NCBI RefSeq assembly: GCF_900102315.1
Contig: NZ_FNBL01000010.1
Coordinates: 1 to 64,000, forward strand
Origin: Celeribacter baekdonensis
GTDB taxonomy: Bacteria; Pseudomonadota; Alphaproteobacteria; Rhodobacterales; Rhodobacteraceae
Direction of reading: 5' to 3'
DNA: 64,000 nt
Below are positions 16,825 to 25,785 of this stretch, in pieces; position 1 is the first letter of the stretch; each line of letters begins with the position of its first letter. The notes under the pieces were generated by a model, which was not told the origin of the DNA, made no database searches, and saw nothing but the letters and a program-made list of their open reading frames with translations. The position numbers and the translations under genes were made by a program.

Positions 16825-19800
16825 TTACCAGGCGGGCAAATCGGGCGCGAACCGGGCGCGTAGGTACTGCGTCAACTCGGTCAGATCGGCGTCAGAAAAC
16901 TCACCGCGAAAAGACGGCATATCGCGCAGATCAAGACCTTCGGGGGCACGCAGACCCTCGTTGAGGACGCTCATCAACGCCTCGGATGTCGGCGCGCGCA
17001 AAGCCGGTGCCCGTGTCAGGGGTATCCGCGCCACGGTGAGGCTGTCGGCAAACACCGGATCGTGACAGGAAGCGCAAGCGCTTTCAAACAGGCGGCTGGC
17101 GCGGCTTGGCGGCAGATCGGCCTCACGCGGCAGGGCGCGCGTTTCCGGCAGCGACTCTGTTGCGGGAGCCATCAGCGAAGCCAAATAGACCGACATCGCA
17201 CGGATGTCGGGATCGGGCACTTCTTGCAGGCTTTCGATCACCTCGGCCATTGGGCCAGAGGCGCTGGCATTCGGCGCGTGGCCTTTGCGCAGATAGGCAA
17301 AGAGGCTTGCCTCGTCCCAATTCATCTGTACGCTGGCCAATCCTTCAAGCGGCGGTGCATACCACCCCTCGACCACAGCGCCGGTCATATTGGGCATTTC
17401 CGCCCCTGCCCCATTGCGCGGCGCGTGGCAGCCGGAACAATGACCCGCCGCCTCAACGAGATATTTGCCACGATTCCAGACCTCAGATTGGGCCGGATTG
17501 GGCGCAAAGGGCGTGGCATCGTGATAGAGCCAATTCCACGCCGCAACCCCGTTACGCAGATTGGCGGGCGCAATCATTTGGGCCTTTGGCGTCGGCGCGG
17601 AGACGGCGGGCAGCGTTTGCAGATAGGCATAAAGCGCGTACATGTCCGCGCCGTCGATTTTGGCGAAAGAGGTATAGGGGAAGGCCGGGTAGAGAGTGTG
17701 ACCCTCGCGGCTGATGCCGTGGCGCATGGCGCGCTCAAAGGCCTCAAACGACCATCTGCCAAGCCCCGTTTCGGGATCGGGCGTCAGGTTCGTGGTGTAG
17801 ACCGTGCCAAAGGGGGTTGGGACCGCTCTGCCGCCCGCGTTTTTCACCCCGCCCTCGGCGGTGTGACAGACGGCACAATCGCCCAGAGCAAAGACCTCTT
17901 TGCCCCGCGCGAGGGTCTCGACAGAGAAGGTGGCAGGCGTGGGCGGCGTTGTCGGTGGAATGCTGCGATGCAGCGGCACTGAAACCGCACCCAACGTCAA
18001 CACACCACCAAGGGCCGCCACCAAAGCCCCGATTTTGCGGCTTTTTCTGGCGGGGTGGGTTTGGGCAGCTGGCAGCATAACGCGCCCCCCGGCCTGAACC
18101 GCCAAATCCCGGCGCAGCTTTTCGGGCGTAAACGGCACTTCGCGCATCCGCACGCCCGTGGCGTCGAAAATCGCATTGGCAATGGCCGCAGCAGACGGCA
18201 CCGCGGCACTTTCGCCCACACCCAAAGGCGGCTCATCGGGGCGCTCGATCAGCATCGTCTTGATGTCGGGCACGGCGGGGAAAGTTTGGATCGGATAGGC
18301 GGCCCAGCTTTGTGCCGTGGGCGCGATCTCGTCAAAGGTGATCTCTTCGGCCATCACCCGGCTGGCGGTCTGGATGACATTGCCATGGATTTGCTGACGC
18401 ACACCGTCCGGGTTGATCACCAAGCCCTGATCCTGGCCGACAAACACCCGCGACAGGGTGGTCTCTCCGGTCTCAAGATCGACCGCAACATCCACCACCC
18501 AAGCGGCAGCGGCAGCGGCTGTGCCGGGGAAAGGCCCATGCACATAAGTGGCGTAGGCAAAACCCTGACCATAGGCCATCCGCCCTTCGCGCCGCAAACG
18601 CGGACCGTTATGCGGGACATAGCCCGCGGCCTCAGCGGTCCGGCGCACCAAATCCATTGCCCGCGGGTCTTTGAGATGCTTAAGCCGGAAAGCAACCGGG
18701 TCTTCGCCCGCCTCAAACGCCATTTCATCCATAAAACTTTCATGGGCAAAGGTGTTGGGCAAAGCCGAGACGCCACGCATCCAAGAGGCGCGCACAATTG
18801 GCGCCATGTCGTGAACGGTGATCCGCTTGTTGGCAATGTCATAGGGCGGCACGATGGTGCGGTCGCCCATATCGGCGGGACGCGGCGCGGGATCAACCCG
18901 CCCGGTCAGCAACAACCCAAGGTTCGGTGCCCGATTCGATGGATACCATGTGTCAATCGCATAGGCATCAAGGCGCGCTTTTTTCAGCCCGCCTTGCACA
19001 TCCATCACCTGAGCCGCCCCTTTGGGTTCCCAAAGATGCTCCTGCGCCCGGGTCAGTTGCACCCGCACAGGCCTGCCCACCGCACGGGACAGCAAAAGCG
19101 CATCCGCGCCCACATCATCGGCACAGTTCCGACCATAACAGCCCGCCGCCTGATAGCGCCGGATCTCAACCGCCTCAGCGTTCAGCCCGACAAGCTCGGC
19201 CAGATCGCCGCGCAGCACATGCGGGTTTTGGGTGCCGGACCAGATGATCGGCTGTGCACCGTTCCAGTCGGCAATGGAACAGGACGGGCCGATGGAGCCA
19301 TGTTCATGATAGGGCCAAACATAGCTGCGGGATTTCACATGATCCGCCTGCACCAGAGCGGTGTCAAAATCACCGGTCACATCCAGCACCCGCGGCGTGG
19401 CCGGTTGGTGGCGGATGGTGTCGGCAAGCTTTGACATATCGGGCAGGTTGGGCGGCATCCGCCAACGTGTCGGCAGGGCTTCAGCAATCGCTTGAGCCTG
19501 GGCAGCGGTTTCGGCCACGACACCGAGGAAATCAGCCTCGCGCACCACGGCAATAAAGCCCGGCATGTCCTGCACCGCGCGCTCATCATAGCCAATCAGG
19601 CTCCTGCCGACAAAATCCCCGCTGTCACGCCCGGCATAGGGTGGGCGCAGGACATGACCATGCACCATGCCCTCGACGTGCAGATCGTGGATATAAAGAT
19701 GCGCGCCGCGCAGCTTGTCCTCAAGATCACGGCGCGGGGTCTTTGTTCCAACGATGGTATAGTCTTTGGGGTCTTTCGTGGGCGTGTCGGGATCATAGAT

Positions 19801-20235
19801 CAGCGTCACTTTTTGGTCCAACAGCAGGTCGGCGTAGCTGCGCTGTGTGTCCTTCCAATGGACCACACCGTTTTTAAGCGCGACCTGCCCCAAAGGCGCA
19901 TTCAACGCCCGCGCACCACGATCCGCCAACCAATTGCGCGCCTGAGCGGCCGCTTTGCGCAACGGGATCGCGGCGACTTGAATGGTCTCAGAGGCAATCG
20001 TCGGACCTTGGTCCGGGGTGCGCGCCGTGTCGCCGAGGACGATCTCGACGTTGGACAGCGGCAGGTCCAATTCCTCCGCGACAATCTGGGCCAGCGCCGT
20101 GGTGATACCCGTGCCCAAATCCACATGGCCGTTAAATCCGGTTGCCCTGCCCTTTGCGTCGAGGGAAATATAGGTTTGTGGTCCGTTTGGGCCTTCGATC
20201 ACCACGGCCAATGCGGATGAGACGACGTCAGGCAT
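16825..20235 (-). CDS. nicB: Nicotinate dehydrogenase large subunit: molybdopterin domain fused to a tri-heme cytochrome c
   Basis: 1136 residues. Residues ~1-720 are a xanthine-dehydrogenase-type molybdopterin subunit (LDAKGRATGFNGHVDLGTGI, GVGESAAVPSAAAIANAIFD). A hydrophobic segment (~732-755, GALVAALGGVLTLGAVSVPL) then leads to a C-terminal cytochrome region with three CxxCH haem sites: CAVCH (~787-791), CSGCH (~933-937) and CASCH (~1054-1058). This is the NicB layout, where electrons pass from the Mo centre through NicA's iron-sulphur clusters to haems. It hydroxylates nicotinate to 6-hydroxynicotinate. I chose the ATG at 20235, overlapping the nicA stop; a GTG at 20241 is possible. The surrounding pathway genes make the substrate assignment stronger than homology alone would. 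Confidence 0.88.
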   Translation of the reverse strand: MPDVVSSALAVVIEGPNGPQTYISLDAKGRATGFNGHVDLGTGITTALAQIVAEELDLPLSNVEIVLGDTARTPDQGPTIASETIQVAAIPLRKAAAQARNWLADRGARALNAPLGQVALKNGVVHWKDTQRSYADLLLDQKVTLIYDPDTPTKDPKDYTIVGTKTPRRDLEDKLRGAHLYIHDLHVEGMVHGHVLRPPYAGRDSGDFVGRSLIGYDERAVQDMPGFIAVVREADFLGVVAETAAQAQAIAEALPTRWRMPPNLPDMSKLADTIRHQPATPRVLDVTGDFDTALVQADHVKSRSYVWPYHEHGSIGPSCSIADWNGAQPIIWSGTQNPHVLRGDLAELVGLNAEAVEIRRYQAAGCYGRNCADDVGADALLLSRAVGRPVRVQLTRAQEHLWEPKGAAQVMDVQGGLKKARLDAYAIDTWYPSNRAPNLGLLLTGRVDPAPRPADMGDRTIVPPYDIANKRITVHDMAPIVRASWMRGVSALPNTFAHESFMDEMAFEAGEDPVAFRLKHLKDPRAMDLVRRTAEAAGYVPHNGPRLRREGRMAYGQGFAYATYVHGPFPGTAAAAAAWVVDVAVDLETGETTLSRVFVGQDQGLVINPDGVRQQIHGNVIQTASRVMAEEITFDEIAPTAQSWAAYPIQTFPAVPDIKTMLIERPDEPPLGVGESAAVPSAAAIANAIFDATGVRMREVPFTPEKLRRDLAVQAGGRVMLPAAQTHPARKSRKIGALVAALGGVLTLGAVSVPLHRSIPPTTPPTPATFSVETLARGKEVFALGDCAVCHTAEGGVKNAGGRAVPTPFGTVYTTNLTPDPETGLGRWSFEAFERAMRHGISREGHTLYPAFPYTSFAKIDGADMYALYAYLQTLPAVSAPTPKAQMIAPANLRNGVAAWNWLYHDATPFAPNPAQSEVWNRGKYLVEAAGHCSGCHAPRNGAGAEMPNMTGAVVEGWYAPPLEGLASVQMNWDEASLFAYLRKGHAPNASASGPMAEVIESLQEVPDPDIRAMSVYLASLMAPATESLPETRALPREADLPPSRASRLFESACASCHDPVFADSLTVARIPLTRAPALRAPTSEALMSVLNEGLRAPEGLDLRDMPSFRGEFSDADLTELTQYLRARFAPDLPAW

Positions 20236-20716
20236 TGGCACGCTTTCGCATCAATTCTGCGGCGCGTTTGACGGAGGCGATGATCTCTTTATGTGTGCCG
20301 CAACGGCACAGGTTATGACGCAAAGCTTGAACAATATCTTCGGTATTGGGATCGGGCCTACGCTTCAGCAGCGCGGTCGCAGTCATCACCATGCCATTGA
20401 GACAATAGCCACATTGCGCACCCTCACAGTCCAAAAAGCCCTGTTGCACCGGCGAGAGCGCGCCGGTTTCGGGATCAACCAGACCTTCGAGTGTCGTGAC
20501 CCTTGCACCCGAAACCCGGCTGGCCATCAACACACAGGCGCGCGCCGGGACGCCATCCACAAGAACGGTACAAGCACCACATTGGGCCTTGCCACAGCCG
20601 TATTTCGGGCCATTCACACCAAAGGTCTCTCGCAGCACATCCAAGAGGAGTGCGTGCTCAGGCACCTCTGCGGTGACCTCGGCCCCGTTCAGAGTTATGG
20701 TAAGCGTGCGTTTCAT
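20228..20716 (-). CDS. nicA: Nicotinate dehydrogenase small [2Fe-2S] subunit
   Basis: 162 residues from the ATG at 20716 (GGGGC upstream); longer in-frame starts (20737, 20794) add non-conserved residues. The N-terminal plant-ferredoxin-like domain carries CGKAQCGACTVLVDG plus a later Cys. The C-terminal helical domain carries CGYCLNGM and LCRCGTH, giving the two clusters typical of the xanthine oxidase family. The stop overlaps the start of nicB. Together they form the nicotinate hydroxylase, divergent from the MarR regulator. Confidence 0.9.
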   Translation of the reverse strand: MKRTLTITLNGAEVTAEVPEHALLLDVLRETFGVNGPKYGCGKAQCGACTVLVDGVPARACVLMASRVSGARVTTLEGLVDPETGALSPVQQGFLDCEGAQCGYCLNGMVMTATALLKRRPDPNTEDIVQALRHNLCRCGTHKEIIASVKRAAELMRKRANA

Positions 20717-21066
20717 TTTTGCCCCATGTTTGGCCATGAGTTTGCGACTTTGCGCAATTATGTGGCCCAGTGTGAGCAAGATATTCGTATGCATGCAAAC
20801 GTTAATTACAAATTATTCGGGTGAATATTATAATTTAATAAATATGCCTTAATTTTAATCAACTTTTGATCAATAGACGGGCAGCCGTCAAAGCCATCCA
20901 CACCGCCTCATACGAATTGCTAGGTTTCTTTTCCTAATGCGTGGAATACTTGGACCAAATGAAAAACGTCCACAGGCTTGTGCTTGCGCGTCCTGCGTGA
21001 TTTTACACATTAACCCCACAGCACCCCCGCGGAGCTTTTAAAAACGTCGAAGGATTCTTCAGACCG
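20717..21066. promoter_or_regulatory. Divergent control region between nicA and the MarR gene
   Basis: 350 bases with no gene. The nicA-proximal 120 bases are AT-rich and contain an imperfect inverted repeat ATTATTC/GAATATT (around 20812-20829) and a TTGATCAA-like element near 20867. This is the expected site for the divergent promoters and for MarR binding. I could not find a copy of the palindrome seen upstream of nicC. Confidence 0.45.
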
Positions 21067-21498
21067 ATGACTGAAAGCCAGGAACAGCATTATGTGCTTG
21101 AAGAGCAAGTCGGCTATTTGCTCCGGCTTGCCAACCAACGCCACTTGAGTATTTTCGCCGAACATATCGTCGACGGCCTGACTTCGGTGCAGTTTTCAAC
21201 CCTGTTTCGCCTGCGCAAAGAGGCCGGGCCGATGTCGCAAAATGCCCTTGGACGCCTTGTTGGCATGGATGCCGCCACCACCAAAGGCGTGGTGTCGCGC
21301 CTGATCAGCCGCGGTTTGATCCAGATGGAAAAAGACCCGACAGACAAGCGGCGCTATATGTTGTCCACAACGCAAAAGGGGCGTGCTCTGATTGAAGATA
21401 CGCTGCCACGGGTGCGACAGATTTCCGAAGACACGCTTGCGCCGCTGACCCCGCATGAAGCAAAACAATTTGTCGCCCTGCTCAAAAAGCTCACCTGA
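21067..21498 (+). CDS. nicR: MarR-family transcriptional regulator, probable nicotinate-pathway repressor
   Basis: 143 residues. The winged helix-turn-helix runs from LTSVQFSTLFRLRKEAGPMS through LGRLVGMDAATTKGVVSRL and ISRGLIQMEKDPTDKRRYML, with dimerisation helices at both ends. It is divergent from nicAB and directly upstream of the ring-cleavage operon. In Pseudomonas putida a MarR protein, NicR, represses the nicotinate genes and responds to 6-hydroxynicotinate. The same role here is inferred from position and family, so the symbol is provisional. Confidence 0.75.
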   Translation: MTESQEQHYVLEEQVGYLLRLANQRHLSIFAEHIVDGLTSVQFSTLFRLRKEAGPMSQNALGRLVGMDAATTKGVVSRLISRGLIQMEKDPTDKRRYMLSTTQKGRALIEDTLPRVRQISEDTLAPLTPHEAKQFVALLKKLT

Positions 21499-21549
21499 CT
21501 ATACAGTTAGATAATTTTTACCGACCCAAACGCGTTAAAGGTTTACAGT

Positions 21550-22221
21550 ATGGCAACGGCCTCCAAACTCTCTCAGAGCCGCAAACCCGGTCGCCCGTCC
21601 AAAAGCGAAGATTTGCGTGATGTGATTCTCGATCAGGCGGAACTGGCCTTTGCGGAATTTGGATTTGAGGGCGCAAGCCTGCGCGACATCGCCGGGCGCG
21701 CCAATGTGAACCAAGCTTTGACGCGCTATTACTTTGGGTCGAAAGCGGATCTGTTTGACGCCTGTTTCCTGCGGCGTGGCGGGTTTTTGGCCGGGCATCG
21801 CCATGTCAATCTCGACCGGCTTTTGGAAAAAACGCCACATCCCGAGGTCGAAGATATTCTCTTGGCCTACCTTAAGCCTCAGTGGGATATGAAATATTCC
21901 GGCCCCAACGGCGCGGCTTTCGTCGCGTTGCAAGCACGACTCCACGCCGAGCCCGAAGAACATGCCCTGCGTCTGCGCCGAGAGGTCTACGACGCCTCCG
22001 TTAAACGCTACATCAGCGCATTGTGCGATGCATTGCCACAGATTCCGCGCGATTTGATTTCGACTCGCATGGCCTTTTTGGTCGGCACCTATCTCTTCAT
22101 GCTTAATGATTTGGGGCGTTTGGACGACCTGACTGACGGGCATCTGAATGGATTCGGAAAAGAAGACATGCTGCACCAACTGGTGACATTCCTGTCCGCA
22201 GGCATGCGCGCGGCCCCCTGA
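21550..22221 (+). CDS. TetR/AcrR-family transcriptional regulator
   Basis: 223 residues. The N-terminal helix-turn-helix (VILDQAELAFAEFGFEGASL, RDIAGRANVNQALTRYYFGS) is preceded by a basic arm (SRKPGRPSKSED). The C-terminal ligand/dimer domain resembles TetR_C groups with a PQ...D...R pattern. It lies 51 bases after the MarR gene in the same direction. The P. putida nicotinate cluster also has a TetR repressor (NicS) controlling nicAB, so this may be its counterpart; that is not certain from sequence. Confidence 0.8.
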   Translation: MATASKLSQSRKPGRPSKSEDLRDVILDQAELAFAEFGFEGASLRDIAGRANVNQALTRYYFGSKADLFDACFLRRGGFLAGHRHVNLDRLLEKTPHPEVEDILLAYLKPQWDMKYSGPNGAAFVALQARLHAEPEEHALRLRREVYDASVKRYISALCDALPQIPRDLISTRMAFLVGTYLFMLNDLGRLDDLTDGHLNGFGKEDMLHQLVTFLSAGMRAAP

Positions 22222-22332
22222 TCCAAAGCTAACCCACAGCAGAATAAGTCCTATTTCTGCTCAATATTTAGACTTGTTATTATACATATGATTAATTTAA
22301 CGTGCTCCTAACATCACAGCGGAGACACGCAA

Positions 22333-23082
22333 TTGAAAAGCTTTCGTATCGGGCAAATCGTACCCAGTTCAAACGTCACCATGGAAACGGAAATTCCAGC
22401 CCTGTTGAAAGCCCGCGAAGCCATTGCGCCGGAGCGGTTCACCTTTCACTCTTCAAGGATGCGCATGAAGCATGTGACCAAGGAAGAACTCGCGAAAATG
22501 GACGCGGACAGCGACCGCTGCGCACTTGAACTGTCCGATGCCAAGGTCGACGTGATGGGCTACGCCTGTCTCGTGGCGATCATGTCCATGGGCAAAGGCT
22601 ACCACTGCGTGTCAGGCCCGCGTCTGGCACAGCTTGCCGCCGACAATGACGCCCCCGCCCCGGTCGTGACCTCGGCAGGGGCGCTGATCGAAGGCATCCG
22701 GGCGCTCGGCGCAAAACGCATTGCCCTTGTCGCGCCCTACATGTTGCCGCTGACCGAAATGGTGGTGGAGTATATCCGCAACGAAGGCATCGAGGTCAGC
22801 GATTACATCGCGCTTGAAATCCAGGACAATTTGGCTGTTGCGGCGCATGATCCGATGAACCTGCCGGAGATCGTCAAGCGGTTGAAAACCGACGATGTGG
22901 ACGCCGTGGTGCTGTCGGCTTGCGTACAAATGCCGTCACTGCCGGCCGTTTCCATGGCCGAGGCGATCACCGGCAAACCGGTTTTGACTGCCGCCATCGC
23001 CACGACATGGCAAATGCTCAAAGAGTTGAACCTCGACACGCGTGTGCCGGGTGGCGGGACGCTTTTGTCCGGCGCGTATTGA
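22333..23082 (+). CDS. nicE: Maleate cis-trans isomerase
   Basis: 249 residues starting at TTG (22333), with GGAG about nine bases upstream. The start fits because homologues begin at the same point (KxFRIGQIVPSSN). It is an Asp/Glu racemase-superfamily fold with the two catalytic cysteines in GYACLVA (Cys79) and LSACVQM (Cys197), and the substrate-binding PSSNVTMETE. It turns maleate into fumarate, the last step of the pathway. It is first in the nicE-D-X-F operon. Confidence 0.9.
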   Translation: MKSFRIGQIVPSSNVTMETEIPALLKAREAIAPERFTFHSSRMRMKHVTKEELAKMDADSDRCALELSDAKVDVMGYACLVAIMSMGKGYHCVSGPRLAQLAADNDAPAPVVTSAGALIEGIRALGAKRIALVAPYMLPLTEMVVEYIRNEGIEVSDYIALEIQDNLAVAAHDPMNLPEIVKRLKTDDVDAVVLSACVQMPSLPAVSMAEAITGKPVLTAAIATTWQMLKELNLDTRVPGGGTLLSGAY

Positions 23083-23093
23083 GGAGAGTTGAG

Positions 23094-23870
23094 ATGGGAT
23101 ACGGATATAACGTTCACGCCAATGGCATTCGTCATCATTTGGTCCGCTATGAGGGCTCGGGTCCGACGCTTTTGCTCATCCCGGGGATCACCTCTCCGGC
23201 GCTGACATGGGGGTTTGTGGCCGAACGCCTCGCGGCGGCGTTTGATGTCCATGTTCTTGATGTGCGCGGGCGAGGTCTCAGTGAGACCGGCGATCTGGAT
23301 TATACGCTCGACGCCATGGCGGCGGATGCGTTGGCCCTGGCCGAGATCTTGGATCAACCCATCGTCATGGGCCATTCGATGGGCGCGCGCACCGCGATCC
23401 GTGCGGCGGCCACCGTCACCGATGCGTTCAAAGGTGCGATCCTTCTGGATCCGCCCGTGTCCGGCCCAAACCGCCGCGCCTACCCTTCGCCTTGGGCCTG
23501 GTATGGCAATTCGATCAAAATGGCAGTGAAGGGGTGCACCAAAGAGGACATGCGCGCCTATTGCCCGACATGGAGCGACGACCAACTCGCGCTGCGGGCC
23601 GAATGGCTGCACACCTGTCATTGGGGCGCGATCCGCACCGCCTATGACGGGTTTCATACCGACGACATTCACGCCGATGTGCCGAAACTCACAATCCCCA
23701 CCCGGCTTGTGATCGCGGGCAATGCGCCGGTCATCCAAGACGAGGATGAGGCGGAACTCAAAGCGCTCCTGCCGTCGATGGAGGTGCGCAGGGTCGAGGG
23801 CGCGGGACACATGATCCCTTGGGACAACCTTGAAGGCTTCCTTGCCGCCACCATGGATTTCACGGCCTGA
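23094..23870 (+). CDS. nicD: N-formylmaleamate deformylase (alpha/beta hydrolase)
   Basis: 258 residues from the ATG at 23094, which has GGAGAGTTGAG upstream. It shows an alpha/beta-hydrolase fold with oxyanion region PGITSPALTW, nucleophile elbow GHSMG (Ser95), and catalytic His in EGAGHMIPWDN. It follows nicE by 11 bases. It removes the formyl group from N-formylmaleamate, giving maleamate and formate. The assignment rests on family features plus position next to nicX and nicF. Confidence 0.87.
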   Translation: MGYGYNVHANGIRHHLVRYEGSGPTLLLIPGITSPALTWGFVAERLAAAFDVHVLDVRGRGLSETGDLDYTLDAMAADALALAEILDQPIVMGHSMGARTAIRAAATVTDAFKGAILLDPPVSGPNRRAYPSPWAWYGNSIKMAVKGCTKEDMRAYCPTWSDDQLALRAEWLHTCHWGAIRTAYDGFHTDDIHADVPKLTIPTRLVIAGNAPVIQDEDEAELKALLPSMEVRRVEGAGHMIPWDNLEGFLAATMDFTA

Positions 23871-23908
23871 GGCCGATCACATAAACAGACAGGACAGGGA
23901 CGACAGAT

Positions 23909-24940
23909 ATGGATCACGCCAGTTTCACAGAAATCTGCCTGCATCAGCTCAAGATGTCGGGCGTGCAAAGCGATGAGCGCCTCATCGTACTGACCCAAGG
24001 CAATGAGCGGCTTGATTATGCCGATGCGTTTATGGCCGCCGGGCGGATGCTTGGCGCGAGCATGTATCACATGCGCCTGCCCGCACCACCGATCATCGGG
24101 GAATGGGCCGTGGGTCAAACCGGGCTGGCCGCCCTGCCCGATGCAGTCGAAGCGCTCAAAAATTGCGATATGTTGATCGACTGTATCTTTTTGTTGTTCT
24201 CGCCGGAACAATTCGCGATTCAGGCGGCTGGCACCCGGATTTTGACCGCAGTCGAGCCACCCGAACTTTTGGCGCGGATGTTGCCGACGCAGGAAATCAA
24301 AGAGAAAGTGACCATCGCCGGAGAGATGCTCTCGAAGGCCAAGGTCATGCGCATCACATCACGGCATGGCACCGATGTGACCTACAAACTCAACACCTAC
24401 CCGGCGGTCACCGAATACGCCTGCACCGATGAACCGGGGCGTTGGGATCACTGGCCATCGGGTTTTGTGTTCACTGGCGGCGATGATGACGGGGTAGACG
24501 GGACGATCGTCGTGGCCCCAGGTGACGTGCTTTTGCCGCAGAATATGTATGTCAGCTCGCCGATCACCTACACGATCAAAAAGGGCTGGATCACGGATAT
24601 GCGTGGCGGCTTGGATGCCGAATTGGTCAAATCCTACATGGATGCCTTTGGCGACAAACGTGGGCTTGGCATGAGCCATGTCGGCTGGGGCATGAACCCC
24701 AACGCCAAATGGCACAACATGGTGCCGGGGGCTTTCCCGGGCGGTATGGGTATGGAACCGCGCAGTTTCTACGGCAACGTGATGTTCTCGACGGGTCCAA
24801 ACAACGAGCTGGGCGGGCCGAATGACACCGCCTGTCATCTCGACATCCCGATGCGCAATTGCTCTTTGTTCTTGGATGACGAACCGGTCGTGATCGACGG
24901 CGACATCGTGGTCAAAGAGATTCAGATGGAGCGCAACTGA
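23909..24940 (+). CDS. nicX: 2,5-dihydroxypyridine 5,6-dioxygenase
   Basis: 343 residues, close to the usual 350. It is related to M29 leucyl aminopeptidases but is the extradiol-like ring-cleaving enzyme of this pathway. Candidate Fe(II) ligands are His257 (MSHVGWG), His310 and Asp312 (ACHLDIP). They keep the spacing of the P. putida ligands His265, His318 and Asp320, as I recall them. The product is N-formylmaleamate. It lies 38 bases after nicD, with AGGACAGGGACGA upstream of the ATG. Confidence 0.92.
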   Translation: MDHASFTEICLHQLKMSGVQSDERLIVLTQGNERLDYADAFMAAGRMLGASMYHMRLPAPPIIGEWAVGQTGLAALPDAVEALKNCDMLIDCIFLLFSPEQFAIQAAGTRILTAVEPPELLARMLPTQEIKEKVTIAGEMLSKAKVMRITSRHGTDVTYKLNTYPAVTEYACTDEPGRWDHWPSGFVFTGGDDDGVDGTIVVAPGDVLLPQNMYVSSPITYTIKKGWITDMRGGLDAELVKSYMDAFGDKRGLGMSHVGWGMNPNAKWHNMVPGAFPGGMGMEPRSFYGNVMFSTGPNNELGGPNDTACHLDIPMRNCSLFLDDEPVVIDGDIVVKEIQMERN

Positions 24941-24967
24941 GGGGTTTTCTGCCTCTCGCACTCCCCA

Positions 24968-25003
24968 GGGCGGCCTCGGTTCCCCCCCTTCCAGAGACCG
25001 CCC
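24968..25003 (+). other. Intercistronic hairpin between nicX and nicF
   Basis: GGGCGGCCTC (24968-24977) pairs with GAGACCGCCC (24994-25003) with one mismatch, around a C-rich loop. There is no following U-tract, so it may stabilise or separate transcripts rather than terminate. Confidence 0.4.
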
Positions 25004-25042
25004 GAACCTCACAACACCCTTTCACACAAAGGACTGACGTCC

Positions 25043-25663
25043 ATGTCGCAGCAAGACACCTATAAGGCCGCAGGCTTTGGCGCGTCGGTTCCGCGCGGGA
25101 TACGCCCAGGCATCATCGTGGTGGATTTCTCCTACGGGTTCACGGATGTGCAATACCCGACGGCCTCGGATGCCACCGCCCAGATGGCCAAGACCAAAGA
25201 GATTTGCGATCTGGCGCGCACCAAGGGATATCCGGTGATTTTCACCACCATCGCCTATCACCCCGGCGAGTTGGACAAGCTCCCATGGTTGAAAAAGGCC
25301 ACTGGCATGCGCGCACTGATCGAAGGCACACGGTTGGTGGAAATCGACGCCGCCACAGGCATTCAGCCCGAGGATGCGATTGTCACCAAGAAAGGCGCCT
25401 CATCGTTTTTCGGCTCAACGCTGAATGCGCTGTTGACCGGCGCGGGTGTGGACACGGTTGTGGTGACTGGAGCGACCACATCAGGTTGTGTGCGCGCGAC
25501 TGTCGTCGATGCGGTGCAGGCGGGCTATAATGTGCTCGTGCCGCACGATTGCTGCGCGGATCGCGCCAAGGCACCGCATGAGGCCAACCTCTACGACATG
25601 GATCAGAAATACGCCGATGTCACCGACACGGCCGACATTCTAACTTGGCTGAACCACTTATAA
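25043..25663 (+). CDS. nicF: Maleamate amidohydrolase (isochorismatase fold)
   Basis: 206 residues. It is a cysteine hydrolase of the isochorismatase family: catalytic Asp in VVDFSYGFTD, Lys in the VTKKGASSFFGST region, and nucleophile Cys149 in TTSGCVRATVVDA. It converts maleamate to maleate and ammonia, just before NicE. It lies 102 bases after nicX with AAAGGACTGACGTCC before the ATG. Confidence 0.9.
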   Translation: MSQQDTYKAAGFGASVPRGIRPGIIVVDFSYGFTDVQYPTASDATAQMAKTKEICDLARTKGYPVIFTTIAYHPGELDKLPWLKKATGMRALIEGTRLVEIDAATGIQPEDAIVTKKGASSFFGSTLNALLTGAGVDTVVVTGATTSGCVRATVVDAVQAGYNVLVPHDCCADRAKAPHEANLYDMDQKYADVTDTADILTWLNHL

Positions 25664-25785
25664 ATCGTCTCTCAGCCAGCCTGAAGACCGGGCACATCCC
25701 ACAAGAAGGGTGGCCCCAATCGGACCCGAAACGGGCCATACCGCGCCATCTTGCGCGCTCCCTTCCCAACATGGAGATGAAAAAC